Counted from the first letter of the stretch, positions 42,500 to 52,536 are shown. The stretch is 64,000 nucleotides of DNA from Meghimatium bilineatum (GCA_034231615.1 CM067322.1:54073685-54137684); one strand, 5' to 3'. Program-made: numbers and translations. Notes: generated from the sequence alone by a model not told the origin.

Positions 42500-42640
42500 T
42501 ATTATTTAGACGACGTGCCATGAAGCTTCTATAAGAAGATAACCTCAATATAAAGGCATGTCATCTACTAAGGTTTTCTGTTAAATGGGTGGTTTGTCCA
42601 GTGAGCCATTGGTAAGACCAACAGACGCAACCGCATGCGC
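42500..42640 (+). mobile_element. HC element, upstream block, interrupted copy
   Basis: ACGTGCCATGAAGCTTCTAT, AAGGCATGTCATCTACTAAG, GTGGTTTGTCCAGTGAGCC and CAACAGACGCAACCG recur at 47568-47708. There the next sequence is CTTTCTTATGTAAAGC and the hammerhead-core-like motif. Here those follow only at 43065, so about 424 bases separate the two blocks. Confidence 0.75.
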
Positions 42641-42658
42641 AATATATAAATATGTACA

Positions 42659-42698
<40 letters not shown>

Positions 42699-43064
42699 TA
42701 GTGTGCCTTCTCAGACTCCAGCTTAATGTTGTAGGACAATATTCCTACAAGATGTCCAGAAATTTTTATTCCAGAGAACCAAGAAGATGCGTCGTTTTAT
42801 TCGCCATTTTTTTCTGTGTTACTGTCGTAAAGAAATAAAACACCGGTGACGGGAGACAATCTGATACTGGAAGTGCGAGGGTTTCTCATCCCGTACTAAA
42901 CCATTCTTATCATCATCATTCTCTTGTCCGGTCTGTCCGTTCTTCATGCTATATGTCTCCTCTTATCTTCTAGGACATTCAAGATTTGATCTTTTTCTTT
43001 CCCAGTTTCCATATGTTTCATACCACGCTTTAATCTCCTCTACATATTAATGTCACGTCATATA
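42641..43064. other. segment splitting the HC element
   Basis: This stretch separates the two halves of an element that is continuous at 47568-47830. It starts with an (ATT)n microsatellite (42657-42699). No terminal inverted repeats or gene are seen. Confidence 0.55.
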
Positions 43065-43210
43065 CACTTTCTTATGTAAAGTAAAGTGTTTGTTGTATTT
43101 CGTCCTGGTGAAGGTTTTTAGTCTAAACGTCGTCTGTCGCCGTGTCTCGCTGCAAGTATGTATTATTTATAAATATTGGCAACTCATATACCTATTTCCG
43201 TTTATCTTGA
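43065..43210 (+). mobile_element. HC element, hammerhead-core-like block
   Basis: CACTTTCTTATGTAAAG is followed by CCTGGTGAAGG, TTTTTAGTC, TAAACGTCGTCTGTCGCC and CATATACCTATTTCCG. The core has G for A in CTGATGA and TAAAC for GAAAC, so a ribozyme would be inactive in this copy. Confidence 0.6.
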
Positions 43211-43296
43211 CGATTGATCTTAGTCGGAATCCGATTATGTCATGATCCATATCTCGTACTGGAAACTTTTAGTCAAAATAATTAACACCCAAATCT

Positions 43297-43581
43297 TCTT
43301 CTTTTTCTTCTTCTGCGTTTGTTCTCAAACTCCTGCAGATTAGCAGGATGTAGTCCAGAAAACGGAATGCGCTGTGTCATGGTTTACAGCAGTGCTGCGA
43401 TATCTGCGCCTATCGGCCTGACACATCCGACTTCAGCATGGCTTTGGGTCACTGACCCTATATGGGATGGGACAGCCAACTCCATCCCATAACCTCTTTA
43501 GTCGCCTTTTACGACATGCGTGGAAGGTAAACAGTGTTGCTATTCTTTGCTTCCCTTTCGGGCCCCGGCAACACACGGGCG
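43297..43581 (-). mobile_element. GAA-A retroposon, full-length with TSD
   Basis: A minus-orientation copy whose tail is TCTTCTTTTTCTTCTTC at the left and whose 5' end is GGCAACACACGGGCG at the right. ACCCAAATCT (43287-43296 and 43582-43591) is a perfect 10-base duplication; the tail/TSD boundary may shift by a base or two. The plus frame at 43520-43714 falls partly inside and is not a gene. Confidence 0.9.
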
Positions 43582-43591
43582 ACCCAAATCT

Positions 43592-44139
43592 AATATTAGA
43601 CAGGTGAGTATTGGCAACGTGGAACCGGACCAGTTGATTAGGCCATCTCTACTAAATCAAGTTCACTCAGCTCAACAAGGGCGGCAATCTGGTATGTGCT
43701 CGAGGCAAATATGAAAACGCCTGTCGTCTGTTACTGCAAATAAAAACTTGGTATTATGTGTGAGAGCAGGGACAGGTAGGTGACAGATGGTTCAACGATT
43801 GAGGTGCATACTCTAGTTCCAGATGATGCGTTCACCCTCAGTTCTTCACGGTGCTAGATTTCATGCACATCATGCGCAACAAAAGTTGTTGAATTGTTTC
43901 CAGCTTCGACTTTGTTTCCTTTTCTGAACTAAATGGTATTTTCGAAATCAAGAATACAATTAAAATAGCGAGGGACAAAGAAGTCTGCCGAGAGTTATTA
44001 TCATATCTGTTGACTAGAAGTTACAATTTGAAAATTGCCTTTTTTTCCATCAGGATTGTTGATTCAGGTAGCAGAGTATTGCATAAAGTGTTTTTGAACT
44101 CCAAGGAAACGGTCAGAAAATATTTTAACTAGTTCCCCT
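43592..44139. other. spacer, nothing recognised
   Basis: About 550 bases with no recognisable gene or family repeat. Confidence 0.4.
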
Positions 44140-44376
44140 TCTTCTGATTTTGTCCTTATACTCCTACAGATTAGCAGGATGTAGACCGGAGAACAGAAAG
44201 CGCCGTGTCACGGTTTACAGCTTCCCTGCAACATCTGCACCTTTCAGCCGACAAATCTTACTTTAGCATGGTTTCTGTGTAACTTTGACGCTATATGGGA
44301 TGGAACAAGAAACTCAAACCCACACCCTACTTAGTCGCCTTTTACGACATGCATGGAAGTATTGAGTGTTGTTTAG
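44140..44376 (-). mobile_element. GAA-A retroposon, decayed copy
   Basis: TACAGATTAGCAGGATGTAG, ACCGGAGAACAGAAAGCGCC, GCAACATCTGCACCTTTCAG, CGCTATATGGGATGGAAC and TAGTCGCCTTTTACGACATG follow GAA-A in reverse. The 5' end is lost beyond GCATGGAAG. Confidence 0.75.
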
Positions 44377-44459
44377 TAACTCTCAATATATGTATACATG
44401 TATATATTCAATAATGACTCAAAAAACACAGAGCTGCTGGTTTGAGTGTACTTAGGTTG

Positions 44460-44644
44460 GTTACTACATATATACTCCGTCTCTCTACCAATATAGTATC
44501 ATTCATAGCACGTAACTCCGTCACTTTATACGGTACTGTACACATGGATCTCCAAAACACATTCACTTTATACACAAGAATTCGTTAGCGGGATTCTAAC
44601 CCTTCACCTCTTGAGTAGAAAACGAACGGCTTAACCACTACAGT
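44460..44644 (-). mobile_element. SINE1 body, interrupted by GAA-A
   Basis: Minus reading: AGTGGTTAAGCCGTTCG (A-box), CTCAAGAGGTGAAGGG, GGGTTAGAATCCCGC (B-box), TTTTGGAGATCCATGTG, ACGGAGTTACGTGCTATG. The 5' few bases of the SINE continue at 44938 after the inserted GAA-A copy. Confidence 0.8.
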
Positions 44645-44926
44645 CGCCCGTATTTTGCCGGGGCCCGAAAGGGGAGCAAAGAACAGCAACACTGTTTACC
44701 TTCCACCGCATGTCGTAAAAGGCGACTAAGGAGGTTATGGGATGGAGTTGGCTGTCCCATCCCATATAGGGCCTGTGACCCAAAGTCATGCTGAACTTGG
44801 ATGTGTCAGGCCGAAATGCGCAGATATCGCAGCAATGCTGTAAACCATGACACAACGCATTCCGTTCTCCGGACTACATCCTGCTAATCTGCAGGAGTTT
44901 GAGAAGGAACGCAGAAGAAGAAGAAG
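44645..44926 (+). mobile_element. GAA-A inserted in the A-box of SINE1
   Basis: A 282-base copy from CGCCCGTATTTTGCCGGGG to CGCAGAAGAAGAAGAAG. ACCACTACAGT is repeated exactly at 44634-44644 and 44927-44937, and this word is the SINE1 A-box region in reverse (ACTGTAGTGGT). The insertion therefore postdates SINE1 and defines both ends of GAA-A. Confidence 0.95.
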
Positions 44927-44937
44927 ACCACTACAGT

Positions 44938-45104
44938 TTGTTTCAATTCCCAGGACTTATGAGTAATAGAGCTCGTGTATCCTTTGAGTACATTATTCGT
45001 GGGAAGACGAGGACGGGGAGGGGATAATTTCCCACAGCATCGTGTATAAGATGCATACCAAAAAGATTCAAATGTGTGCGCGCGCATGCGTGTTTGTTTG
45101 TGTA
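44938..45104. other. SINE1 5' flank and spacer
   Basis: TTGTTTCAATTCCCAGG continues after the duplicated target. A CGCGCGCATGCG segment lies at about 45080. No gene. Confidence 0.4.
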
Positions 45105-45240
45105 GTGTGTGATAACAGGGACCTAACGGGTAGAACAACTTGGTCACCACTTTCTTTCCAGTGATGTCGTTGGAGGCGATTAAGGAAAGTGGAGGAATGG
45201 AGTGATGTCCTATTACCTGTGACATATCGTCGTCACATTT
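45105..45240 (+). mobile_element. GAA-A-like fragment, strongly diverged
   Basis: GATGTCGTTGGAGGCGATTA and AGGAATGGAGTGATGTCC resemble ATGTCGTAAAAGGCGACTA and GGGATGGAGTTGGCTGTCC of GAA-A. The rest is unrecognisable. Confidence 0.4.
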
Positions 45241-45744
45241 TGCCACTTATGTATGCCAATAGGTAGAAATTCGTCATTGCATAACGAAGAGATGCGGACT
45301 GCCACATCGCACCTTGTCCTTTTGTGGCAGCCTCCTAGGTGATGAGGAATGTCAGATGTGTCATAACTACGGATTGGTCAACAAATCTGACACTTGAATG
45401 ATGAGGCAAGTGTGTGCTATGCTCTGATAGGACGTTGTAATCATTGTGCACTGGCATCCCTCCTTTCGCAGACTAATCATTTATCTATATCCTGCCACTA
45501 CACTTATTCAATACCTTGGAGACAATCTTATAAGTCAAGGTGTTTCCCATCGAGGCCAATTCCTTGACGTGGAGATGGGGCTTAGTCTAGCCAACAGAGG
45601 CTGGAAACTAAGATTGGTCGGGCGAACCCAATATCGAGTAGGGTCAAAATCCTGCCCAAGCAATCACAGGTGCTGATGTCAGAGATTCCAGGCCGAGAGG
45701 TGCACCAGCAACCATGGTATCATGCAACCGGAATAGTTGACACT
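45241..45744. other. spacer, nothing recognised
   Basis: A 76-codon plus frame (45446-45676) has no domain I know. It directly precedes a LINE fragment but I could not match it to that LINE. Confidence 0.35.
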
Positions 45745-45930
45745 GCCATACACTAAGCCAGTTAAGGGAATAACACTTGCCCCACATAGATGGATATCCA
45801 CAGAAAGATGTTTGGGAGTATGAAGAGCTTTCAAATACAGCAGCATTTATTAAGAAAACAGGATTTGCTGTGTAGACATATCAAACTGTGAACGAGAAGA
45901 AGAAAAAGAAGAAGACGGTGTTGCCTTAGT
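45745..45930 (+). mobile_element. RNase H LINE, AAG-tail family, 3' end
   Basis: ACTAAGCCAGTTAAGGGAAT, GATGGATATCCACAGAAAG, TTCAAATACAGCAGCATTT, GAAAACAGGATTTGCTGTG, the stop, ATCAAACTGTGAACGAG and an AAGAAGAAAAAGAAGAAG tail match the minus LINE at 22614-23210 nearly base for base. It is truncated at about 45745. Confidence 0.85.
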
Positions 45931-46007
45931 TACACAACAGAGAAGAACCCCGTGCTTTTGTTAGAAAGGTTATGTGCTGCAACGAGTTACCTGCTCATAA
46001 TAAAAGG

Positions 46008-46207
46008 TTAGTTAGTTAGTTAGTTAGTTAGTCGTCCGATCATCATCACTGCAAACTGGACACATCCATAGTTGCTCCGATCTCTCCTTGAGTGTATCCG
46101 CCATCACACTTCTGCTGACAGTACCGGTCCTATGCTGGTTGACCATCATTCTTCTGCGCCCTCCAAAATGTTCACCTCTAGCAACACCGCATCTCAATCC
46201 CTGATCT
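46008..46207 (-). mobile_element. RNase H LINE, TAAC tail, 200-bp copy with TSD
   Basis: TTAGTTAGTTAGTTAG is followed by TCGTCCGATCATCATCACTG, CAAACTGGACACATCC, CCATCACACTTCTGCTGAC and CTCTAGCAACACCGC, the reverse complement of 22086-22284. ATAATAAAAGG flanks it exactly (45997-46007 and 46208-46218), so it is a clean 5'-truncated insertion. Confidence 0.95.
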
Positions 46208-46218
46208 ATAATAAAAGG

Positions 46219-46490
46219 TGTAATTATATATCGTAATTATTTATTATTTATCGCAATATATCGTAAAATATAGTGAGCAAGTCAAATAGTCCCTGCTCAC
46301 GAGAGCGTGGTTATAGTGTCTTACTGCAATCTAGATCGCGCTACTTCATGTTGCTCAATCATGGCTATCGGATGTATCTGTAAATTGTTGCTTTTTTTGT
46401 GGAATATTACATAATGGTAATGTAGTGGTGTTTGCAAATCATTCAATATGTTGTCTTCTGATGTAGTCCAGAACTGGTGTTGTGCTAGGT
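46219..46490. other. spacer, possible GAA scrap
   Basis: Mostly unrecognised. GATGTAGTCCAGAACTGG near 46460 resembles a minus GAA-A 3' block but is too short to call. Confidence 0.35.
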
Positions 46491-46501
46491 ATCCTCGAGA
46501 T

Positions 46502-46710
46502 CAGTTTTTCCCAAACTTTTTTTCAACCACGCCCCACCAAAGTCTTTCTAAAATTCCTACCCCCCCCCCTTTATGTAACATATACATATTTTTTTATATT
46601 CAAAAATTGAATTATTTCAAAATATTTAGGGAATAATTCCCCCTCCCTTTTCACCCGAACAATCAAATTGTCCCCCCTGTTGGGCGTGGGTTCCACTTTG
46701 GGAAACACTG
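46502..46710. mobile_element. hAT-type MITE with 8-bp TSD
   Basis: Ends CAGTTTTTCCCAAAC and, reversed, CAGTGTTTCCCAAAG are terminal inverted repeats of hAT type. CTCGAGAT (46494-46501) and CTCTAGAT (46711-46718) match at 7 of 8 bases, the hAT target length. The interior is AT-rich with a C10 run (46560-46569) and CACGCCCC/GGGCGTGG subterminal inverted words. No transposase. Relatives: 49278-49478 and 63928-64000. Confidence 0.85.
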
Positions 46711-46737
46711 CTCTAGATGTTTCAAATTTCTGATTTT

Positions 46738-46915
46738 GTTTTTATCGTACTCCAACAACTAAAACATAATATTTATATCGTACTCCAACAACCAAAACAT
46801 AATATTTATATCGTACTCCAACAACTAAAATATAACATTTATATCGTACTTCAACAAATAAAATATAATATTTATATCGTACTCCAACAAACAAAATATA
46901 ACATTTATATCGTAG
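46738..46915. repeat. 33-bp minisatellite, 5 units
   Basis: ATCGTACTCCAACAACTAAA plus ACATAATATTTAT repeats at 46743, 46776, 46809, 46842 and 46875. The plus frame VLQQLKHNIYI is an 11-residue by-product. Confidence 0.9.
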
Positions 46916-47567
46916 CAAGCTTTCTTTTATATTTTGCTGTTAATGTCCAGGGTTGATATTCGTAACATAGTGATGAAATTATATTGTTCTTTATAATGAT
47001 AATTTGTGTTTATGTTCCCATTTGTACTTTGGATTAAAGAGACCACGTGCCTTAGAACCTTGTATGCTATGATGCATCTATATTGGATTTATTTGGTACT
47101 TACCATATGTGGTTTTCTTATGGTTGGTTGGTTGGTTGCTGATCCAGCGGTCCATGTGCTCATTTCCTGTGACCAAATGCCATTAAAATGACATTATATT
47201 GCTGGGAAGTCTGTGGGTTTTCAGCCCACCCCAGGCCAGAGTCAGAGAATAACTATCACACCACCAGAAACGTAGATTTAAAACTGCAGCCACGATAGGG
47301 TTCACTGTGCCCATTCCCCGCCGCCAATTGACTACTGGTTATGCTGAACATCTACATTGATCCAGGCATACAACCAAATGTTCATCACGTCCTGAGTCAC
47401 TGTGTCTCTATGATGGGCCTCAGCCATAGGATAAAATACAGTGCTGTCAGTTTCCTCCTCCCCAGTGTTGCGCAGTACATTTCTGGCTCCCTCCCAACCA
47501 CAGAGATATACAAAAATAGCACAACATAAAATACATTGCAATAACAAAGTAAAAGCATGAGAAGCAT
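46916..47567. other. spacer, nothing recognised
   Basis: Contains a (GGTT)n word at about 47125-47145. No gene identified. The 94-codon minus frame at 47332-47616 overlaps the HC block and is not convincing. Confidence 0.4.
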
Positions 47568-47830
47568 AATTAAATAGATGACGTGCCATGAAGCTTCTAT
47601 AAGAAGAAAACCTCAATATAACGGCATGTCATCTACTAAGGTTTGCTGTTACATGGGTGGTTTGTCTAGTGGGCCATTGGTGAGACCCACAGACGCAACC
47701 GAATGCGTGTGCTTTCTTATGTAAAGCATATTGTTTCTTTGACTGTTTTCTTTCGTCTTAATGAAGATATTTGAGTTGAAACATTGTGTGGCTCTGTGTC
47801 TTGTTGCTAATATGTTTTGATTTATAAATA
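47568..47830 (+). mobile_element. HC element, uninterrupted copy
   Basis: This joins the block ACGTGCCATGAAGCTTCTAT...CAGACGCAACCG directly to CTTTCTTATGTAAAGC, then CTTAATGAAGATATTTGAG, then TTGAAACATTGTGTGG. It shows the normal order of the two parts that are separated at 42500-43210. The core is decayed (TTAATGA for CTGATGA). Confidence 0.65.
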
Positions 47831-48241
47831 ATGGTAGTACAAGCAACCATACCTCTCATTATTAATTTTTTCATGTTGTTATGTCTCTTTATATGGTCAA
47901 ATAAAACCTCAGTTTTCATATTATAACGTTGTATAGATGTCAATCCTCTTCAATGTCTAATATTCTAACCACTTCTTGATTCGTCTTTTTCACTGTCCAT
48001 GGTATTCGCAGTCCTTTTCTAGGATCTCATTTTGAATCTAGCAATTCTTTTTGCCACTGAATTATTAAGTATCCGTGTTTCACAGTCGTACATTGCTACT
48101 GAAAGTATGCTTGATTTGATTTAATATGATTTAACTTGGCTTTTCTAAATTGTGTCTTGCTGAAGATGTTTCAAATATAAATAACCAAAAGGTCTGAGGG
48201 TGTCTGACAAAGTGTTGGGTGCCGCAGTAACCGAACGAACA

Positions 48242-48558
48242 AATAGTAAAGCAAAATGAATTAAACAGGTTACTAAAAACACTTACCTTGCCTATGAATA
48301 AAATTATATAAAAAAGTATATATAAAAAAACATACAATAAAACTAAACATGACAATTATCCACGTATCGGCTCAAATGGAACCTTTTTCAAGAGACAAAC
48401 AACAGTAAACACCACAATAATAAACAAAATAGATCACTTAGATTTCATCAAGCCACGTCTCCATGACGCAGGATGGTTTCGCGTTTATATCTATATTTTT
48501 ATTCATAGGCAAGGTAAGTGTTTTTAGTAACCTGTTTAATTCATTTTGCTTTACTATT
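48242..48558. repeat. perfect 62-bp inverted repeat, 193-bp loop
   Basis: The arms 48242-48303 and 48497-48558 are exact reverse complements (AATAGTAAAGCAAAATGAAT... against ...ATTCATTTTGCTTTACTATT). Each arm, read inward to outward, contains GGCAAGGTAAGTG, which looks like a splice donor. Two frames on opposite strands share the peptide GKVSVFSNLFNSFCFTI because of the symmetry. The interior (48304-48496) is not recognised. Confidence 0.9.
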
Positions 48559-48923
48559 GAAGATGTTTCACTTGCGCTTATTTTTAATTCACTTTTGCAA
48601 TTCTCCTCTGTATTTCTGCCGCACAATCCCGTGAGCTGTTTATTAGTGCACCAAAATAAACCAAATTAATGACACCTTCCAGTTAATGGTTACCAGTTAT
48701 GACTTTTAGTCGGGTATTTACTCATTACAAATTTGTGGGCCTATTACTCGTGTAGTTTTCCATTGCTGTCTGGAAGAATTGCGTCAATTAATCAGCAGTA
48801 AGAGAAAATTAATTTTCACCCGCCATTTTGAACAACTTTTAGGACGTTACCCCAGCTAGTTGGAAATGAAGTATTAACATAGTGGAGCAGAAGAAAAGAA
48901 GCTTAGAGATTTAGTTAGGGAAA

Positions 48924-49201
48924 CGCCCGTGTAGTGTCAGGCCCGAAAGGGGAGCAAATAATAGTAACACTGTTTAACTTCCACGCATGCTGTACAAGGC
49001 GATTAAGGAGGTTATGGGATGAAGTTGGCTGTCTCATTCCATATAGGGTCAGTGACCCAAAGCCATGCTGAAGTCGGATGTGTCAGACTGAAAGGCGCAG
49101 ATATCGCAGCAATACTGTAAACCATGACACAACGCATTCCGTTCTCCGGACTACATCCTGCTGATCTGTAGGAGTTTTAGAACGAACGCAGAAGAAGAAG
49201 A
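48924..49201 (+). mobile_element. GAA-A retroposon, full-length with TSD
   Basis: From CGCCCGTGTAGTGTCAGG to GAAGAAGAAGAAG. AGTTAGGGAAA occurs at 48913-48923 and 49202-49212, a perfect 11-base duplication. Confidence 0.92.
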
Positions 49202-49277
49202 AGTTAGGGAAATATAATAAGTTAATGGGTTTACGTATTTCAATAATTTGTTTCTTACCCAAGTTAAGTGGTTAGAG

Positions 49278-49478
49278 CAGTGTATTCCAACCTTTTTTTA
49301 TTACGATGCCCAACCTAAGCCTTACTAAACGTCTGATGCCTCCCCTTTGTAATATATGCATATATTTTTTCAATTAAAAAAATTGAATTACTCCCTACAA
49401 TGCTTTCGAATCCCCCCCCCCCCCCGGACAATCAAATCACCCCCATGTGAGGAGAGCTCCCCACTTTGGAAAACATTG
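49278..49478. mobile_element. hAT-type MITE, second copy
   Basis: CAGTGTATTCCAACC and, reversed, CAATGTTTTCCAAAG are the ends. Flanks GGTTAGAG and GGTAAGAA match at 6 of 8. It carries the same TTCAATTAAAAAAATTGAAT interior as 46502-46710 and a C14 run (49412-49425). Confidence 0.8.
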
Positions 49479-49638
49479 GGTAAGAACGTTAGCTTGGTCG
49501 AGCTGTTGAACGACTAGCTCAGCCATTACAATTGAATCTACGTTGCAGAGGAGAAACAGTTTACTGTAGCTATCTGTAAGCCTCTTGGACAAAGTATTTT
49601 TGGTCATCGCGTATGATTAATATTTTTTCTGGTACAGG

Positions 49639-49652
49639 AGGGGGGGGGGGGG
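49639..49652. repeat. G13 homopolymer
   Basis: A run of 13 G between the hAT MITE and a further hAT-like end. Confidence 0.9.
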
Positions 49653-49764
49653 TTGCAACATTTAAAAAATATAATATTTGTTCGTACTTTGTATCTCCAC
49701 TTATTTTTTTCTGAATTACCTATGCTTACAGCACATTTAGATCGACCTGGTTAGTCAGAACTAA

Positions 49765-49821
49765 ATATCTTGGCGAACCGGATTTGGCCCGCAGGCCGTA
49801 TTTCGCTAACCTCTGCTCTAA
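49765..49821. mobile_element. hAT-like element end
   Basis: GGCGAACCGGATTTGGCCCG, CAGGCCGTATTTCGC and TAACCTCTG resemble the GGCCCGCGGGCC-containing termini of another widespread hAT MITE group. I could not find the opposite end with confidence. Confidence 0.45.
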
Positions 49822-50282
49822 TGCAATTTAGTGCTCATATCTAGTACACGTAACAAATGCAGTCCTTTTACATCCATTTGTCTAGTATTTTACACATCTA
49901 ACCTGAGTTTTAGTTTATGTATTACGTATGTAGGAACTTAGAAGCCACCATCTGTTTCCCAGCTTAACTTGCAAGAACAACCCCCGATTACCTGGAGACA
50001 TCAACGATCGTGGTTATTTAAAATATTAGCCAGTTTAAGCCGTAACAAGAATAACAATGCCGGCTATAATCTGCACACCTTTTTAATGTGACATTTTTCA
50101 AATGATATCGACAGCTGCTTATCTGGTCATACAATTATGAAAAGGCGACGACAAGCACATTCATGTGGTGTCGTTAAGTATTCTTGTTTCATCCTCTTTG
50201 CCAGATCTTGTCTTGAAAGAACAACTTAACACTGATATTGTCGACATGCAAATTGTATTATTAATCTATCTGTCCATTCGCT
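49822..50282. other. spacer, nothing recognised
   Basis: No gene or repeat family member identified. Confidence 0.4.
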
Positions 50283-50785
50283 AAACCCTTTATTGCCTTT
50301 GAGCGTCAGGGGTAGAAGAGTTCTCTGGAGATGTGTGCTGAGTATATTGTGGGATTTGTCGTCTCTTCTATTTCGGTGGTCCATCGTTTTCGTGGTCGGC
50401 CTCTAGGTCTGCCTTCAATGTATCTCTGTAGCATATCTTGCTGTGGTATGCTGTCTTGTGGTAGTCTGCTAATGTGTGCAAACCATTTGATCTTTTGACT
50501 CTTAAATATTGCAAAATTTGGGCGGTGCTGGTTCTTTGTCCAATGTCTTCATTTCTCACTCCGTCTCTTAGCGATAGTCCTAGGATTATGCGTAAGCATG
50601 CCAAATCAGCTGTCACAAGTTTACATTTCTCTTGAGCTGTCGTTTTCCATGTTTGGCATTGGTATCACAGCGTTGGCATAATAATCGTTTTAAACAATTG
50701 TTCACTATTAATAACATTTGTAATGCTTGTGAATTGACTTTTATGCTTTAGTAAGTGTCTTCTTTCAATGTAACCTCTCTTTCTC
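50283..50785 (-). mobile_element. RTE-like LINE C-terminal region
   Basis: Minus reading: KTIIMPTL, YQCQTWKTTAQEKCKLVTAD, LACLRIILGLSLRDGVRNED, IGQRTSTAQILQYLRVKRSN, GLHTLADYHKTAYHSK, KADLEADHENDGPPK-stop, then the 3' UTR with CAGCGTCAGGG-type sequence in reverse. The 82-codon part at 50368-50616 is open. It ends at about 50785, immediately beside the plus-strand LINE starting at about 50790. A 3' terminus copy lies at 40938-41010. Confidence 0.8.
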
Positions 50786-50789
50786 CTTC

Positions 50790-52205
50790 TTGTCCGACAA
50801 AGCAACAATAACAGCCAAGAGGAATTTAGTTATCCTGAGAAAACTAACTGCAACCACATGGGGAGCTATTGGGAATATACGCCGTAGAGTGTACCAGCAA
50901 GGCATAAGACCAAACCTGGACTATGGTTCAGCTGCTTGGTGTCCTGCATCAAACACCACATTACAAGAACTAGATAAAGTACAAAACCAGGCGCTAAAGA
51001 TAATGCTGGGAGCAATGAAAGCAACGCCCATAGTAGAGATGCAGAAAATTTGAAAAATACAATCACCAAAGCAGAGACACAAAGGTGTTAATACAAGCTG
51101 AAAACTTTAAGTGTATGTCAAGTCATCCAATGAAGGAAAGATTCCAAAATCTAGCAATGGGCCGACTGAAAAGAAGCAGCTATATCCACCAAGCTAAGCG
51201 ACTCCATAGACAACTTACAGACCTACCTGAAGTTGACAGCCCCTCAAAGTCTGTACCCGAACAAACCCCGTGGAGTGAAAGGCATAGACTATCAATATAC
51301 ATTCAGACCCACGTGAAATGAATACTAAGCGAGGACGAACAGAACCGTGTGCAGCGAAGGACAGTTACCCTCAGTTTGCTGGACGAGGAATATCCACAAG
51401 ACATATGGGTCTTATGTCACCCTATGTGCATTGATCCTGGGGAGGTATGGGTACCAACTCCTGTAGTCCCACTCGAAGGCAATTCCAGGAACAAAAATCC
51501 GGTGGCGGTGGATGCAGGAATCAGGGCACTCATTGACGTTAACACTGCAGAAATTGATCGAACAATTTACGTTGATGAGTGAATCGTTCGTCATCAACTC
51601 TGTGCTTGGGAATTCTGCATTGTCCGGTGAAAAAACTGTCCAACGATCTAGCGGTGCCTTCACTACAACCACGAGTATTATTATGGTGGAGATAAAGGCT
51701 GTGTGTGACAGGGCACTGTTATGGCCGATGTCACAGGAATATTCTCATGCATGTATACTTAGGGATTCAATGAATATATTCCGCAAAGTTGAACCAGGAC
51801 TCGTAGGTCGCAAATACCTAATGTGTAATAACAAGAATTATTGCCTTTATATTCGTGCCAGAACATACGGGGGTTGAGGGCCGTGAGCGAGCCGATACAC
51901 CGTCGAGTATGGCAACTGTTCAACATTTAAATCAATGGATCGATTTGACATAGTTATTGAGTTAAGGGACCTTAAACGCTCGAAAGATTTCCAAAAGTGT
52001 GAATCATGATCGTTCTTCAGTGTGAGATCGGTGTAGTGACCGAAACAGCATTGAAAATGAATCATAATAGATGTACGAAAAGATGAATAAAACCAGCATT
52101 AAAACTGGAACCGTCGGCTTCTATACTCTGATGGATTTACTGAGAAGAAAACCGGAGCACCTATGGACTTGTATGGTGTGATATGATGACAACCCGCAGT
52201 CTTAA
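50790..52205 (+). mobile_element. RNase H-type LINE, decayed
   Basis: The first part (to about 51320) is an RT thumb: TATWGAIGNIRRRVYQQGIR, PNLDYGSAAWCPAS, LQELDKVQNQALKIMLGAMK. It has one stop/frameshift at 51053 and continues as HQAKRLHRQLTDLPEVDS. From about 51500 a ruined RNase H follows: PVAVDAGIRALIDVN, IYVDE in place of YTDGS, then pieces matching TTSSMTMETMAV, CILSDSMSM (here CILRDSMNIF) and FVPEH. It resembles the family at 20705-22284. The last part ends like that family (ATGATGACAACC) at about 52205. All catalytic motifs are damaged. Confidence 0.75.
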
Positions 52206-52251
52206 CTCATAATCATTCAAGATTCATAGTCAAATATCATTAAGTAACACT

Positions 52252-52536
52252 CGCCCGTGTGTTGCCGGCGCACGAAAGGGGAGCAAAGAATAGCAACACT
52301 GTTTACCTTCCATGCATGTCGTAAACTGCGACTAAGTAGGTTATGGGATGGAGTTGTCTAGCCCATCCCATATAGGGTCAGTGACCCAAAGCCATGCTGA
52401 AGTCGGATGTGTCGGGCTGAAAGGAACAGATATCGCAGCAATGCATGCTATAAACCATGAGACACCGCATTTCGTTCTCCGGACTACTTCCTGCTAATCT
52501 GCAGGAGTTTGAGAACGCAGAAGAAGAAGAAGAAGA
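52252..52536 (+). mobile_element. GAA-A retroposon, full-length with TSD
   Basis: From CGCCCGTGTGTTGCCGGCG to a (GAA)6-like tail. ATTAAGTAACACT (52239-52251) and ATTTAGTAACACT (52537-52549) match at 12 of 13 bases. Confidence 0.92.
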
